A model generated the notes under the pieces. It made no database searches. It was given only the letters and a program-made list of their open reading frames with translations, and was not told the DNA's origin. Positions 25,782 to 33,984 of a stretch of 64,000 bases of DNA are shown here, piece by piece. This DNA comes from Myxococcus stipitatus (GTDB taxonomy: Bacteria; Myxococcota; Myxococcia; Myxococcales; Myxococcaceae): the NCBI RefSeq assembly GCF_038561935.1, contig NZ_CP102770.1:434001-498000 (forward strand), given 5' to 3'. The first letter of the stretch is position 1. Each line of letters begins with the position of its first letter. The position numbers and the translations under genes are program-made.

Positions 25782-27419
25782 ATGCACGTGTTGAGCAAGA
25801 CGTTCGCGGCGACCGCCGCCGCGCTGGCGTTGTCCGCCTGCGGACCCCAGCCCCAGCAGGAGACGCCGCCCCCCGAGGCCCCTCCCGCGGCGGAAGCGCC
25901 GGCGCAGACGGCGGAGGACATCGCGGCCGAGGCCCACGACGCGGCCCGCCGCACGCCGGAGGAGCTGGACGCGCTGTTCGCCCAGGCGGCGCGCGAGTTC
26001 GATGTTCCGGTGAGCCTGCTCAAGGCCATCTCCTATGTGGAGACGCGCTTCGAGCACATCCAGGGTGAAGAGGAGTTCGAGGGCCGTCCCGCCGCGTTCG
26101 GCCTCATGGCCTTGCGCGGCGACAAGCTGACGGACGGCGCGGCGCTGGCGGGGGTGTCCGTCGCGGCGGTGCGCGACGAGCCTCTGGCCAACCTCCGCGC
26201 GGGCGCGGCGCTCCTGTCGAAGTACGCCACGGAAGAGGGCTTCGACCGGAAGGACCTGGGCGCGTGGGCCACGGCGGTGGTGAAGCTGTCGGACATCACC
26301 GACGCGGAGGCGCAGGCCAGCTACATCCACAACGAGGTGTACTCGGCGCTGCGCGAGGGCGCGGGTGCCTTCACGCCGCGAGGCAAGGTGGCGGTGTCGC
26401 TGGAGGGCTCGAAGGTGGAGGCGAAGTTCGCCCTGCCGAAGCTCCAGGCGGGGCTGGCGGCGCTGGCTCCGGACTACGCGCCGGCCATCTGGCGTCCGTC
26501 GCCCAACTACAACGCCCGGCCCTCGGGCACGAACGTGTCGATGATCATCATCCACACCTGTGAGGGCGGCTACTCCGGGTGCTGGGGCTGGCTGACCAAC
26601 TCCGCGGCCGGCGTGAGCGCGCACTACGTCGTCAACGAGAGCGGCAGCGAAGTCTCGCAGTTGGTGCGCGAGTCCGACCGCGCCTGGCACGTGGGTGCCA
26701 GCTACAGCTGCAGCCTCAACGGCAACGTGGACTGCGGCCTCAACGGCACCTCGGTGAACCACTTCTCCGTGGGCATCGAGCACGGCGGCTACGCCAGCCA
26801 GGCCTCCTTCCCCGCGGGCCAGATTGACACCTCGGCGAAGCTGTCCTGCGACATCTCCAAGGGCCAGGGCATCACCCGCGACAGCTACCACATCGTCGCG
26901 CACGGCCGGCTCCAGCCGTCGTCCCGCACGGACCCGGGTCCCAACTGGCCGTGGAGCAGCTACATCAGCAAGATCAAGAGCTACTGCGGCGACGGCGGCA
27001 GCACGGGCACCATCGTCGTGGACAGCCACAACGCGAACAACGACTCGGCCAAGGCGCGCACGGACGTGCCGGCGTCGTGGGCGTCGGGCACCAGCGCGGG
27101 CTACTACGGCAGCGGCTACTACTACGCCTCCACGCAGCCCATCTCCGAGCCGGTGGTGTTCAACTTCTACATGCCGGCGGCGGGCACGCGGACCATCGAC
27201 GCGTGGTGGGTGTCGGGCACGAACCGCTCGCCCTCCGCGCCGTTCATCATCACCCACTCGGGTGGCAACAGCACGGTGACGGTGAACCAGCAGGCCAACG
27301 GCAGCACGTGGAACGCGCTGGGCACGTACTCGTTCCCCGCGGGCTGGAACAAGGTGCAGCTCAGCCGCTGGGCCACCGAGGGCTACGTCGTCATGGCGGA
27401 CGCCATCCGGGTGCGCTGA
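25782..27419 (+). CDS. Lipoprotein with SLT-like, amidase_2 and golvesin-type domains (545 aa)
   Basis: ATG at 25782 after GAAGGA. A lipobox (LSAC, Cys20) marks it as a lipoprotein. Residues about 65-170 look like a lytic-transglycosylase (SLT) domain, with [14 protein letters not shown] giving a candidate catalytic Glu87 and AFGLMALRG after it. Residues about 240-395 form an N-acetylmuramoyl-L-alanine amidase_2 domain: His258 in IIIHTCEG, a second His in [19 protein letters not shown] and its Asp as zinc-site residues. Residues about 405-545 are a golvesin C-terminal-like carbohydrate-binding domain. It probably cleaves both glycan and peptide links of peptidoglycan in the periplasm or at the surface; the amidase assignment is firm, the SLT one less so. 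Confidence 0.85.
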   Translation: MHVLSKTFAATAAALALSACGPQPQQETPPPEAPPAAEAPAQTAEDIAAEAHDAARRTPEELDALFAQAAREFDVPVSLLKAISYVETRFEHIQGEEEFEGRPAAFGLMALRGDKLTDGAALAGVSVAAVRDEPLANLRAGAALLSKYATEEGFDRKDLGAWATAVVKLSDITDAEAQASYIHNEVYSALREGAGAFTPRGKVAVSLEGSKVEAKFALPKLQAGLAALAPDYAPAIWRPSPNYNARPSGTNVSMIIIHTCEGGYSGCWGWLTNSAAGVSAHYVVNESGSEVSQLVRESDRAWHVGASYSCSLNGNVDCGLNGTSVNHFSVGIEHGGYASQASFPAGQIDTSAKLSCDISKGQGITRDSYHIVAHGRLQPSSRTDPGPNWPWSSYISKIKSYCGDGGSTGTIVVDSHNANNDSAKARTDVPASWASGTSAGYYGSGYYYASTQPISEPVVFNFYMPAAGTRTIDAWWVSGTNRSPSAPFIITHSGGNSTVTVNQQANGSTWNALGTYSFPAGWNKVQLSRWATEGYVVMADAIRVR

Positions 27420-27420
27420 C

Positions 27421-28527
27421 GTGACGGAGCGAGGCCTCGAACGGGTGCAGCGTTCCTGGCCGTGGCGGGCGCGGTGGTGTTGGACCGCGCTCGCCGTGCT
27501 CGGCGTCGGATGCTCCGGCCGGTGTGGCGGAGCGTCGGGCGCCGGGCCGCTGTCGAAGGAGGAGGCGCGCGCCATTCCGGGCGCGGTGGTCTTCCTGTCG
27601 GAGCGGGCGGGACAGAAGGATGTGTGGCAGGTGAGCCCTGACGGGGCGGAGACCCAAATCACCCGAGGGCCGGAGGACGACTACCCCGGGCCGGTGTCTC
27701 CCGATGGGAAGTCGTTGCTGGTGGTGGCCGTGCGCGAGGTGGACGGGTTGCAGTTCCAGCAGCTTCGCGTCCAGCCCCTCGCGGGAGGCGACGCGGTGCC
27801 GCTGCATGCGCCCCGGGCGCGGGCTCGCAACGCGGTCTGGGCACCGGACGGCTCATGGCTGTCGGCGGAGTCGGATGCCCAGGGCTTCAGCGACGTGGTG
27901 CGCCTGGAGCCGCGCGCGGACGTTCCGGAGGTGCGCCTGACGCAGGTGAAGGAAGGGTGCTTCGAGCCCTCCATCTCACCCGACGGCCAGGAGGTGGCCT
28001 TCGTGTGCAGCCGCGAGGGCGACCCTGAAATCTACGTGGCGAAGGCGGACGGCACGAACGAGCGACGGCTCACCGCGTTCCATCGCGAGGACCGTGCTCC
28101 GATGTGGAGTCCGGATGGGAAGTGGATTGTCTTCATCAGCGACCGGGAGAGCCGGGAGCGGCTGTATCTGATTCGGCCGGATGGCTCGGACCTGCGAGCG
28201 GTGTCGGGAGAGTCCTTCTCCGGCGATGAGCGTGAGCCTGTCTTCAGCCCCGACGGGAAGCACCTCGTGTACGTGAGCCGGGAGCCGGAGGCCCGCGCGC
28301 GGCTGTGGCGTGTGCCCGTGGAGGGCGGTGTGCCGGTGGCGCTGACGGATGGTCAGCGGCGCGACGACATGCCGGCCTGGAGTCCGGACGGGAAGTACCT
28401 GGCCTTCGTGTCGGAGCGCGAGGGCAACACGGACGTGTACCTCATGCGCGCCGACGGCAGCGGCCAGACGCGGCTCACCACCGCGAAGGAGCCGGACTGG
28501 TTGCCGCGCTGGGTGGCGCGCCGCTAG
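27421..28527 (+). CDS. TolB-like beta-propeller lipoprotein (368 aa)
   Basis: GTG start one base after the previous stop, so probably translationally coupled. A long basic N-terminus leads to a hydrophobic segment ending in VGC, likely a signal with a degenerate lipobox. The rest is a six-bladed propeller with repeated (S)PDGKW/KY motifs: [107 protein letters not shown]. These are TolB/PD40 repeats. It may act as an envelope protein-binding module together with the hydrolase upstream; its partner is unknown. Confidence 0.85.
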   Translation: MTERGLERVQRSWPWRARWCWTALAVLGVGCSGRCGGASGAGPLSKEEARAIPGAVVFLSERAGQKDVWQVSPDGAETQITRGPEDDYPGPVSPDGKSLLVVAVREVDGLQFQQLRVQPLAGGDAVPLHAPRARARNAVWAPDGSWLSAESDAQGFSDVVRLEPRADVPEVRLTQVKEGCFEPSISPDGQEVAFVCSREGDPEIYVAKADGTNERRLTAFHREDRAPMWSPDGKWIVFISDRESRERLYLIRPDGSDLRAVSGESFSGDEREPVFSPDGKHLVYVSREPEARARLWRVPVEGGVPVALTDGQRRDDMPAWSPDGKYLAFVSEREGNTDVYLMRADGSGQTRLTTAKEPDWLPRWVARR

Positions 28528-28557
28528 CCCGGGCTTGCGAGGGCGCGAGCCTGTCGG

Positions 28558-28589
28558 CCTGGACTCCCTCCGTCGTGGGGGAGTCCGGG
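28558..28589. terminator. Bidirectional hairpin between convergent genes
   Basis: CCTGGACTCCC (28558-28568) pairs with GGGAGTCCGGG (28579-28589), 11 bp with one wobble. It lies between the stop codons of the TolB-like gene and the convergent lipoprotein gene. Confidence 0.6.
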
Positions 28590-28595
28590 CGGACG

Positions 28596-29462
28596 TCACT
28601 CGATGGGCGGATGGAGGCCGGGGTGGAGGGTGAACATCAGGCCCAATCCCGGTGCGGTGACCACGTTGCGAGGCACGGCGTCCTCCTCGCCCTCCACGCT
28701 CACGTGGAAGGACTCCACGGCGAGCCCGGTGTGGACGTAGACGAACAGCCCCTCCTCGGAGGTGCCCTCCTGGTTGACGCTGCCCAGGTCCGCTGACGGG
28801 TAGTAGATGCGGTCGGCGAGCTCGGTCCGACTCGGCGCCACGCGCACGCCCGCGCGAGGCCGCCCGTTCTCATCCACCACGCGGCCCAGCGCGAAGCCCG
28901 CCTCGCGGAGGGTCCGCGCCCGGTTCTCGGTGTGGCCCAGCAGGCGCGACTCTCCGAGGGCCGTGCTGAGCGCGTCGTGGAAGGACTCGGGAAGCGCGTA
29001 GGCGCGAGTCTCGATGAGGTTCGTGCGCGGACGAGAGCCGGTGAAGCTGCTGTCGTAGATGATGGTGCTGGTCCGCATGAGACCGGGGCCGCTCATGCCC
29101 ACGGCGAGCCCCACGTTCACGTTCTTCACGAGGATGCCGGCCACGCCGAAGGCCCCCGCGTCGTCGAGCGCGCTCGAGCCGAAGGTGGCGTCCAGGTCGT
29201 TCACCGCGACGCGCAGGGGCTCCTCGATGGTGACGGAGAGCCCGCTCAGCGAGGGCTCGGACCTGCCCGTCGTGGCGAGCCAGCGCGAGGCCTCGGGGAG
29301 CACGCGGGCCTGGCCGCTGACGCGGATGCTGAGGTTGTCCACGTCGATGGGCTCGGAGTCCTCGGTCCGGTAACCAGGGTCCGGAGCGGAATCATCGGAG
29401 CCGCAGCCCGACGACGTCAGGCCGAGCAGGACGCAGGATGCCAACAGGAGTCGGTGCTTCAT
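28596..29462 (-). CDS. Lipoprotein of unknown function (288 aa)
   Basis: The N-terminus [24 protein letters not shown] carries a clear signal with lipobox SSGC (Cys20). The mature chain is beta-rich: a strand block at about 40-160 ([61 protein letters not shown]) and a later carboxypeptidase-regulatory-like segment ([41 protein letters not shown]). This suggests an outer-membrane lipoprotein with an Ig-like repeat. I do not recognise a named family. It lies 210 bp downstream of the Gly-rich lipoprotein gene on the same strand, but a terminator separates them, so it should have its own promoter. Confidence 0.75.
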   Translation of the reverse strand: MKHRLLLASCVLLGLTSSGCGSDDSAPDPGYRTEDSEPIDVDNLSIRVSGQARVLPEASRWLATTGRSEPSLSGLSVTIEEPLRVAVNDLDATFGSSALDDAGAFGVAGILVKNVNVGLAVGMSGPGLMRTSTIIYDSSFTGSRPRTNLIETRAYALPESFHDALSTALGESRLLGHTENRARTLREAGFALGRVVDENGRPRAGVRVAPSRTELADRIYYPSADLGSVNQEGTSEEGLFVYVHTGLAVESFHVSVEGEEDAVPRNVVTAPGLGLMFTLHPGLHPPIE

Positions 29463-29563
29463 GCGCGGGCAACATCGGCATGCCCTGGATGGGTGGCAAT
29501 CCACCGCCCTGCTCATCGTCCCCTGTCCGACGACTGGAGACAGGGGGCCCCTCTCAAACAAAG

Positions 29564-29591
29564 ACACCGGGCCGCTTGCGAGGCCCGGTGT
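29564..29591 (-). terminator. Intrinsic terminator of the Gly-rich lipoprotein gene
   Basis: A 10-bp perfect stem (29582-29591 with 29564-29573, ACACCGGGCC/GGCCCGGTGT) has an 8-nt loop. Read on the minus strand it is followed by CTTTGTTTG (29563 downward), a T-rich tail. It lies about 80 bp past the stop at 29673. This is the clearest Rho-independent terminator in the window. Confidence 0.8.
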
Positions 29592-29672
29592 TGGGAATCC
29601 ATCAAGTGTGGGGAGGCGGCGCGCCTGCTTGCTCAGTCCGCGTGGGCCCGTGGGAGGGAATGGCTCACGGAC

Positions 29673-30800
29673 TCAGCGCCAGCCGCCGCGGTCGTTGTTG
29701 CCCTGCGAGCTGGACTTCCCGCCACCGTTGCCCCACCCGCCGCCACTGCTGCCTCCGCCGCCGCTGTTGCCACTGCTGCCGCGTCCGCCGCCGTTGCCCC
29801 AGCCACCACCGCTGCTGTTGCCGCCGCTGCTGCCTCGCCCGCCGCCGTTGCCCCAGCCGCCGCCGCTGCTGTTCCCACCGCTGTTGCCGTCGCTGTTGCC
29901 ACGGCTGCCTCGCCCGCCGCCGTTGCCCCAGCCGCCGCCGCTGCTGTTCCCACCGCTGTTGCCGTCGCTGTTGCCGCGGCTGCCACGTCCACCGCCGTTG
30001 CCCCAGCCACCACCGCTGCTGTTGCCCCGGTCGTTGTCGTTGTCGCGCTCACCGCGCCCGTAGCCACCGCCGTTGGAGTTGCCGCCGTTGCCGTTGGAGT
30101 TGCCCCACCCGCCGCCGTTGTTGCCACCGCCGTTGTTGTTGTTGCCGTACCCGCGGCCCGGCCTGTCGGAGCCCCGGTCGTCATCGTCATCGCGGTCATG
30201 CCGCGAGCCGCCCTGATTGCCTCGGCCATACCCCCCGCCCCAGCCGCCGCCGTTGTTGTCGCCGCGGGGAGGCTGCGAGCCCCAGCCGGTGCCGGAGGGA
30301 GGAGGACGGTTCGAGGGGCGGTCATCATCGTCGCGAGCGACATGCCGCCGCGCAGGAGGCTGCGAGCGGCCACGGGAGTAGCCGTAGCCCGCGGAGGCGC
30401 CATGGGTCCGGTCGAACACGTACCCGCGGCTGCGCTCCCAGCGATACGCCCGGCCGGAGCTCGGGTAGTAGTCGTGCGAGTGACGCCCGTGCTGGTGACA
30501 CGAGGAGCCGTGCGGGTCCAGGTGGAAGTCCCAGTACCAGACCAGCGTGGGGCCTCGGTAGTAATACACGTCGTCGGTGTAGGTGTAGTACGTGGTCGAC
30601 GGGCGGTAGCCGTGCGAGTGGACGTGGGTGTACGGGCACCAGCCGCCACCGTCGTCGTCCGGAATGGGGTGGTCACCCGAGTAGCTGTAGTCCACCACCA
30701 CGGTGCCGCCGCCGTGCCGGGCGGGGCCATGGTAGTGGGCGTAGCAGCCCGTCCCCATCATCAGGGCGAGAGGGATGGCGAGTGCGAGCAGTCGGCGCAT
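29673..30800 (-). CDS. Gly/Asn-rich repeat lipoprotein (375 aa)
   Basis: Signal with lipobox GTGC (Cys19). Residues about 20-150 form a compact Tyr/His-rich domain (WCPYTHVHSHGYRPSTTYY, YYYRGPTLVWYWDFHLDPHG) with possible metal-binding His. Residues about 165-375 are low-complexity Gly/Asn/Ser/Arg, with an exact 25-residue unit (NSSGGGWGNGGGRGSRGNSD then GNSGG) present twice, followed by shortened versions. Such Gly-Asn tails are probably disordered surface segments, possibly adhesive. The transcript ends at the intrinsic terminator near 29564. The function is unknown. Confidence 0.8.
   Translation of the reverse strand: MRRLLALAIPLALMMGTGCYAHYHGPARHGGGTVVVDYSYSGDHPIPDDDGGGWCPYTHVHSHGYRPSTTYYTYTDDVYYYRGPTLVWYWDFHLDPHGSSCHQHGRHSHDYYPSSGRAYRWERSRGYVFDRTHGASAGYGYSRGRSQPPARRHVARDDDDRPSNRPPPSGTGWGSQPPRGDNNGGGWGGGYGRGNQGGSRHDRDDDDDRGSDRPGRGYGNNNNGGGNNGGGWGNSNGNGGNSNGGGYGRGERDNDNDRGNSSGGGWGNGGGRGSRGNSDGNSGGNSSGGGWGNGGGRGSRGNSDGNSGGNSSGGGWGNGGGRGSSGGNSSGGGWGNGGGRGSSGNSGGGGSSGGGWGNGGGKSSSQGNNDRGGWR
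29700..30020 (-). repeat. 75-bp in-frame tandem repeat in the Gly-rich gene
   Basis: A 75-bp unit (25 codons) repeats in register; for example the GTTCCCACCGCTGTTGCCG copies at 29871 and 29946 are exactly 75 bp apart. Shorter derivative units follow toward the 3' end of the gene (lower coordinates). The DNA is prone to slippage and recombination. Confidence 0.8.
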
Positions 30801-31029
30801 GTGACGAGTCTCCCGTGCGAAGGGCACCATCAGCCAGTCCCACTTCGCGACCACGGGCCCTCTGACGCCCGGCCTGGAAGAAAATTCACCCCGGGGCTTC
30901 TTGCCCGCCCGCCCGCTGTTTAGGGGACTGTGCCCTGGTGGACAGCGCACGGGATGGTGTAGGTGCGCCAGAGGCGCGACTCGAAGGCCGGGGCATGCCG
31001 GCCCCGTCGCGCGAGGAGAGGGCACCTTC

Positions 31030-32010
31030 ATGGAGTCGAACGCTGGTTGGGGGAGAGGGGCAACGTGCCCGCTTCATCCGGAGAACCTCGCGCAGCGGAC
31101 CTGTACGCGCTGCGGTAGTTTCATGTGCGACATCTGCGGGGAGCAGGGCACCTGGTCTCAGTGCCCCTCCTGCCGGGAGCGTGAGGGGCAGGGCCGGAGC
31201 TTCCCCTTGGACCGCGACAACTGGTCCGTCGGTGGCCTCTTCGAGGTGAGCTGGGCGGCCTTCAAGCGCGAGTGGGTGATGCTGAGCGTCTGCGCCCTGC
31301 TGCTCCTGGTGGGCGTGATGATCGGCGGCGGCATCTCCGAGGTGCTGAAGCTCATCGGCGAGAAGATGGGCGGCGCCGCGAGTGTCGTGGTCATCCTGCT
31401 GGGCACGGTGCTCTCGTGGGTGGTGCAGGGCATCGCCATCATGGGGATGATGCGCGTCTGCCTGGATGTGGTTCAGGGACAGCGCGCGGACGTGGGCCGC
31501 CTGTTCAGCCAGGTCGGCAAGGTGAAGGCCTACGTTCTCGGCAACCTGCTCGCGGTCGCCATCTTCCTCCCCATCATCCTGGTGTCCGTGGTGGTGATGG
31601 CGGGCGTCTTCGTGACCATGGCGGGTGTCAGCATGGCCGACCTGGGCTCGGTGGGGGACTTCAAGCAGCTCATGGAGATGACCCAGGTCACCGTGCTGCT
31701 GGCGGGGCTGGGGCTGTGCTTCCTGGTGGTGGGCATCCCGACCATCTGGATTGGCATGCCGCTGGCGCTTGTCTCCGTCGCGCTCGCGGACACCGAGAAC
31801 CCCCAGGTCATGGACGTCATCCGCAAGTGCTTCGCCCTCGCGAAGGGGCAGCGCCTGTCGATGCTCGGAGTCACCTTCCTGGCGACCCTCATCCTCATCG
31901 TGAGCGTCTTCTTCTGCTGTCTGCCCCTGATTCCCGCGATGGGGTTCTTCTACGTGCTCTTCGCCGGCCTCTACCTGTCGCTCAGCCGGGGCGAGCAGCG
32001 GGAGTCCTGA
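31030..32010 (+). CDS. Zinc-ribbon/B-box membrane protein (326 aa)
   Basis: ATG at 31030 with GAGGAGAG upstream. The N-terminus is a Cys/His cluster typical of bacterial B-box/zinc-ribbon modules: Cys13, His16, Cys25, Cys28, Cys33, Cys36, Cys45 and Cys48 (CPLHPE, CTRCG, CDICG, CPSCR). From about residue 85 there are six or so hydrophobic spans (MLSVCALLLLVGVMIGG, ASVVVILLGTVLSWVVQG, LAVAIFLPIILVSVVVMAGV, VTVLLAGLGLCFLVVGIP, FLATLILIVSVFFCCLPLIP). This is a myxobacterial-style inner-membrane protein; substrate and role are unknown. The cytosolic zinc finger could recruit a partner. It diverges from the Gly-rich lipoprotein gene across 229 bp. Confidence 0.8.
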   Translation: MESNAGWGRGATCPLHPENLAQRTCTRCGSFMCDICGEQGTWSQCPSCREREGQGRSFPLDRDNWSVGGLFEVSWAAFKREWVMLSVCALLLLVGVMIGGGISEVLKLIGEKMGGAASVVVILLGTVLSWVVQGIAIMGMMRVCLDVVQGQRADVGRLFSQVGKVKAYVLGNLLAVAIFLPIILVSVVVMAGVFVTMAGVSMADLGSVGDFKQLMEMTQVTVLLAGLGLCFLVVGIPTIWIGMPLALVSVALADTENPQVMDVIRKCFALAKGQRLSMLGVTFLATLILIVSVFFCCLPLIPAMGFFYVLFAGLYLSLSRGEQRES

Positions 32011-32022
32011 CGTCTCGTCTCA

Positions 32023-32055
32023 CCTCGGCGCCCGTCCGTCATGCGGGCGCCGGGG
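32023..32055. terminator. Bidirectional terminator hairpin
   Basis: 12-bp stem (32023-32034 with 32044-32055, one T-G wobble; core CGGCGCCCG/CGGGCGCCG) with a 9-nt loop, 12 bp after the stop of the zinc-ribbon gene and just before the convergent dsbA-like stop. Confidence 0.65.
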
Positions 32056-32067
32056 CGGAGTGCTTCT

Positions 32068-32739
32068 TCAGTGCACCAGCCGCTCGGAGGAGCCCGAGCG
32101 CGGCGTGGCCACCCGGCCCATGCAGGCCAGGATGTGCTCGCGGTACTCGGACAGCTCGCGCAGGCCGCAGAGCATCCACCGCCCGCCGATGACCAGCGTG
32201 GGCACACCGCGCACGCCGCGCGCCGTCGCATCGCGGTGCTCGTCGAGGATGAGCCGCCGCGTCTCCTCGGAGCGGAACGCCGCGGAGAACTCGTTCATCG
32301 CCAGGCCCACGCGCGAGGCCAGCTCGAACACGACATCCGTGCGCGACACGTTGACACCTTGCTCCAGCGCCGCGCGCTGCATGGCTCGCGCGAGGAACGC
32401 CCGCGCCTGCGGCCCTTGCAGTCGCGCGGCCTCCAGCGCCGCCAACGCCGGCACGCTGCTGCGCGGCGGGTCTCCGCCCAGCCACAGGTCCGTGGAGAGC
32501 AGCGGCGCCGTCGCGTCCGACTCGCGTTGCGCGCGCTGCACTTCCTCCACGAGCCCGCGCTTCTCGCGCTCCGTGGGAAGCACATCGTGCAATCGAAGCG
32601 GATACGGCCTCACGCTCCAACGCACGGCTTCGCCCAGCTCCTGGCGCAAGACATCCAGGCGCAGGTCGGCGAGATAGCACCAGGAACACAGCACATCCTG
32701 GTAGACGGTAACCTGCAGCGGCTTGTGCGGCGTTTTCAT
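32068..32739 (-). CDS. FrnE-like DsbA family oxidoreductase (223 aa)
   Basis: Starts at MKTPHKPLQVTVYQDVLC; the upstream in-frame extension lacks domain sequence. The thioredoxin-fold active site is CSWC (Cys18-Cys21). RGVRGVPTLVIGGRWMLCG contains the cis-Pro loop, and VEEVQRAQRESDATAPLLSTDLW belongs to the helical insertion. This fits the PF01323 DsbA-like/FrnE group. There is no signal peptide, so it probably works on thiol-disulfide or glutathione-type chemistry in the cytoplasm and not in periplasmic folding. It is read in the same direction as the RimK-like gene upstream (163 bp away). Confidence 0.88.
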   Translation of the reverse strand: MKTPHKPLQVTVYQDVLCSWCYLADLRLDVLRQELGEAVRWSVRPYPLRLHDVLPTEREKRGLVEEVQRAQRESDATAPLLSTDLWLGGDPPRSSVPALAALEAARLQGPQARAFLARAMQRAALEQGVNVSRTDVVFELASRVGLAMNEFSAAFRSEETRRLILDEHRDATARGVRGVPTLVIGGRWMLCGLRELSEYREHILACMGRVATPRSGSSERLVH

Positions 32740-32902
32740 TCGGGGCCGCCAGATTAGAGGCCACGCCGCGCCGCTGCCAACTCCCCACGACACGCGAGCT
32801 CGAAATCCATTCCTGTGTTCCTGAGGAGCATGCAAGGCACCTTCGGCCCAGGCTGCTCGCTTGCTTCAAGGCATGCGGCCAACCTCGCGGCGCCATCGCG
32901 GC

Positions 32903-33904
32903 TCACGTGCGCGAGAGGCGCGGAGCACTCGCCTTCAGCTCGGCGTAAGTCAGCGCGTGCTCGATGATTTCTCCCGCGATGTCCTGGCCCGTCGCGCGCT
33001 CCAGTCCCTCGAAGCCGGGGCTGGAGTTGATTTCCATCAACCTGGGTCCCGCATGGCCCTCCAGCATGTCCACGCCCGCCACCTCCAGGCCCACGATGCT
33101 CGCGGCCCGCACGGCGGCCTCCATGTACGCTGGAGGAAGCTCGATTGCCTGCCCTTCACCGCCGCGGTGGATGTTGGAGCGGAACTCGCCCTTCTTCGCC
33201 TTACGTCGCATCGCGCCCACCACGCGCCGGCCCACCACGAGCGCCCGGACATCGCGGCCCTCGCTCTCCGCGACGAACTCCTGCAGCACGATTTCCTGCC
33301 CCAGGTCCCAGAACGTATCCAGGATGGTCTGCACCTCCGGCAGCGTGTGCGCAATCATCACGCCCACGCCCTGCGTGCCCTTGATGAGCTTGATGATGAC
33401 GGGCAGCCCGCCCACCTCCTCCACCAGGCGGCGCACGTTGCTGCGGTCATGCGCCATGACGGTGCGAGGAATGTCCAGGCCGGAGGCCGACAGGAACTGC
33501 AGCGCGCGCAGCTTGTCCCGGCTGCGCGCGATGGACGTCGGCGGGTTGAGGACGGGCACGCCCATCATCTCGAAGTGATTCACCACGGCGAGTCCGTAGG
33601 CGGTGATGGACGCGCCGATGCGCGGCACCACGACGTCCACGCCGCGAATCTCCACCCCGCGGTACGTCATGCGCGGCGCGCCCTGGGCGAGCAGCAGGCA
33701 ACAACGCAGTGTGTCCAGCACCAGGGGACGATGGCCTCGCGCGCGGATGGCGGATACCAGCCGGCGCGTCGAGTAGAGCGAGCGCTTCCGGGACAGGATG
33801 GCCACCGTCTTCTTCGTGCGAGGGCGGCGCGGCGCGGGACGCTCGGGTGCCGGGGACCCAGGCATGGCCGGGGCCTTCTTCTGCTGGATTTTTCGGGGAG
33901 ACAT
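32903..33904 (-). CDS. rimK: RimK-like ATP-grasp alpha-L-glutamate ligase (333 aa)
   Basis: A basic, Pro-rich extension (about 1-33) precedes a RimK core: KTVAILSRKRSLYSTRRLVSA, NPPTSIARSRDKLRALQFLS, the ATP-grasp lid LPVIIKLIKGTQGVGVMIA, QEFVAESEGRDVRALVVGRR, and metal-binding EINSSPGFEGLERATG. RimK-type enzymes add glutamates to the C-terminus of ribosomal protein S6, while relatives act on cofactors or amino-group carrier proteins. The close match to E. coli-like motifs favours S6 modification. Diverges from the FHA activator gene with 80 bp between starts. Confidence 0.85.
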   Translation of the reverse strand: MSPRKIQQKKAPAMPGSPAPERPAPRRPRTKKTVAILSRKRSLYSTRRLVSAIRARGHRPLVLDTLRCCLLLAQGAPRMTYRGVEIRGVDVVVPRIGASITAYGLAVVNHFEMMGVPVLNPPTSIARSRDKLRALQFLSASGLDIPRTVMAHDRSNVRRLVEEVGGLPVIIKLIKGTQGVGVMIAHTLPEVQTILDTFWDLGQEIVLQEFVAESEGRDVRALVVGRRVVGAMRRKAKKGEFRSNIHRGGEGQAIELPPAYMEAAVRAASIVGLEVAGVDMLEGHAGPRLMEINSSPGFEGLERATGQDIAGEIIEHALTYAELKASAPRLSRT

Positions 33905-33984
33905 GGGCGGGAGCGTTCGAGCGTAGCACGGGCCGTTGGACGACAGCGGGCCGTGTGGGGCGCGTTTGCTATCCTCGTGACGAG

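Noticed and set aside
32040..32739. Longer DsbA-like start (Met about 32 residues upstream)
   Set aside because: The extra residues have no domain similarity and the CSWC motif position fits MKTPHKP as start.
33948..33970. Possible sigma-54 element GGGGCGCGTTTGCT between rimK and the FHA activator
   Set aside because: The GG-to-GC spacing is 9 rather than 10 bp, so it does not fit the strict spacing rule.
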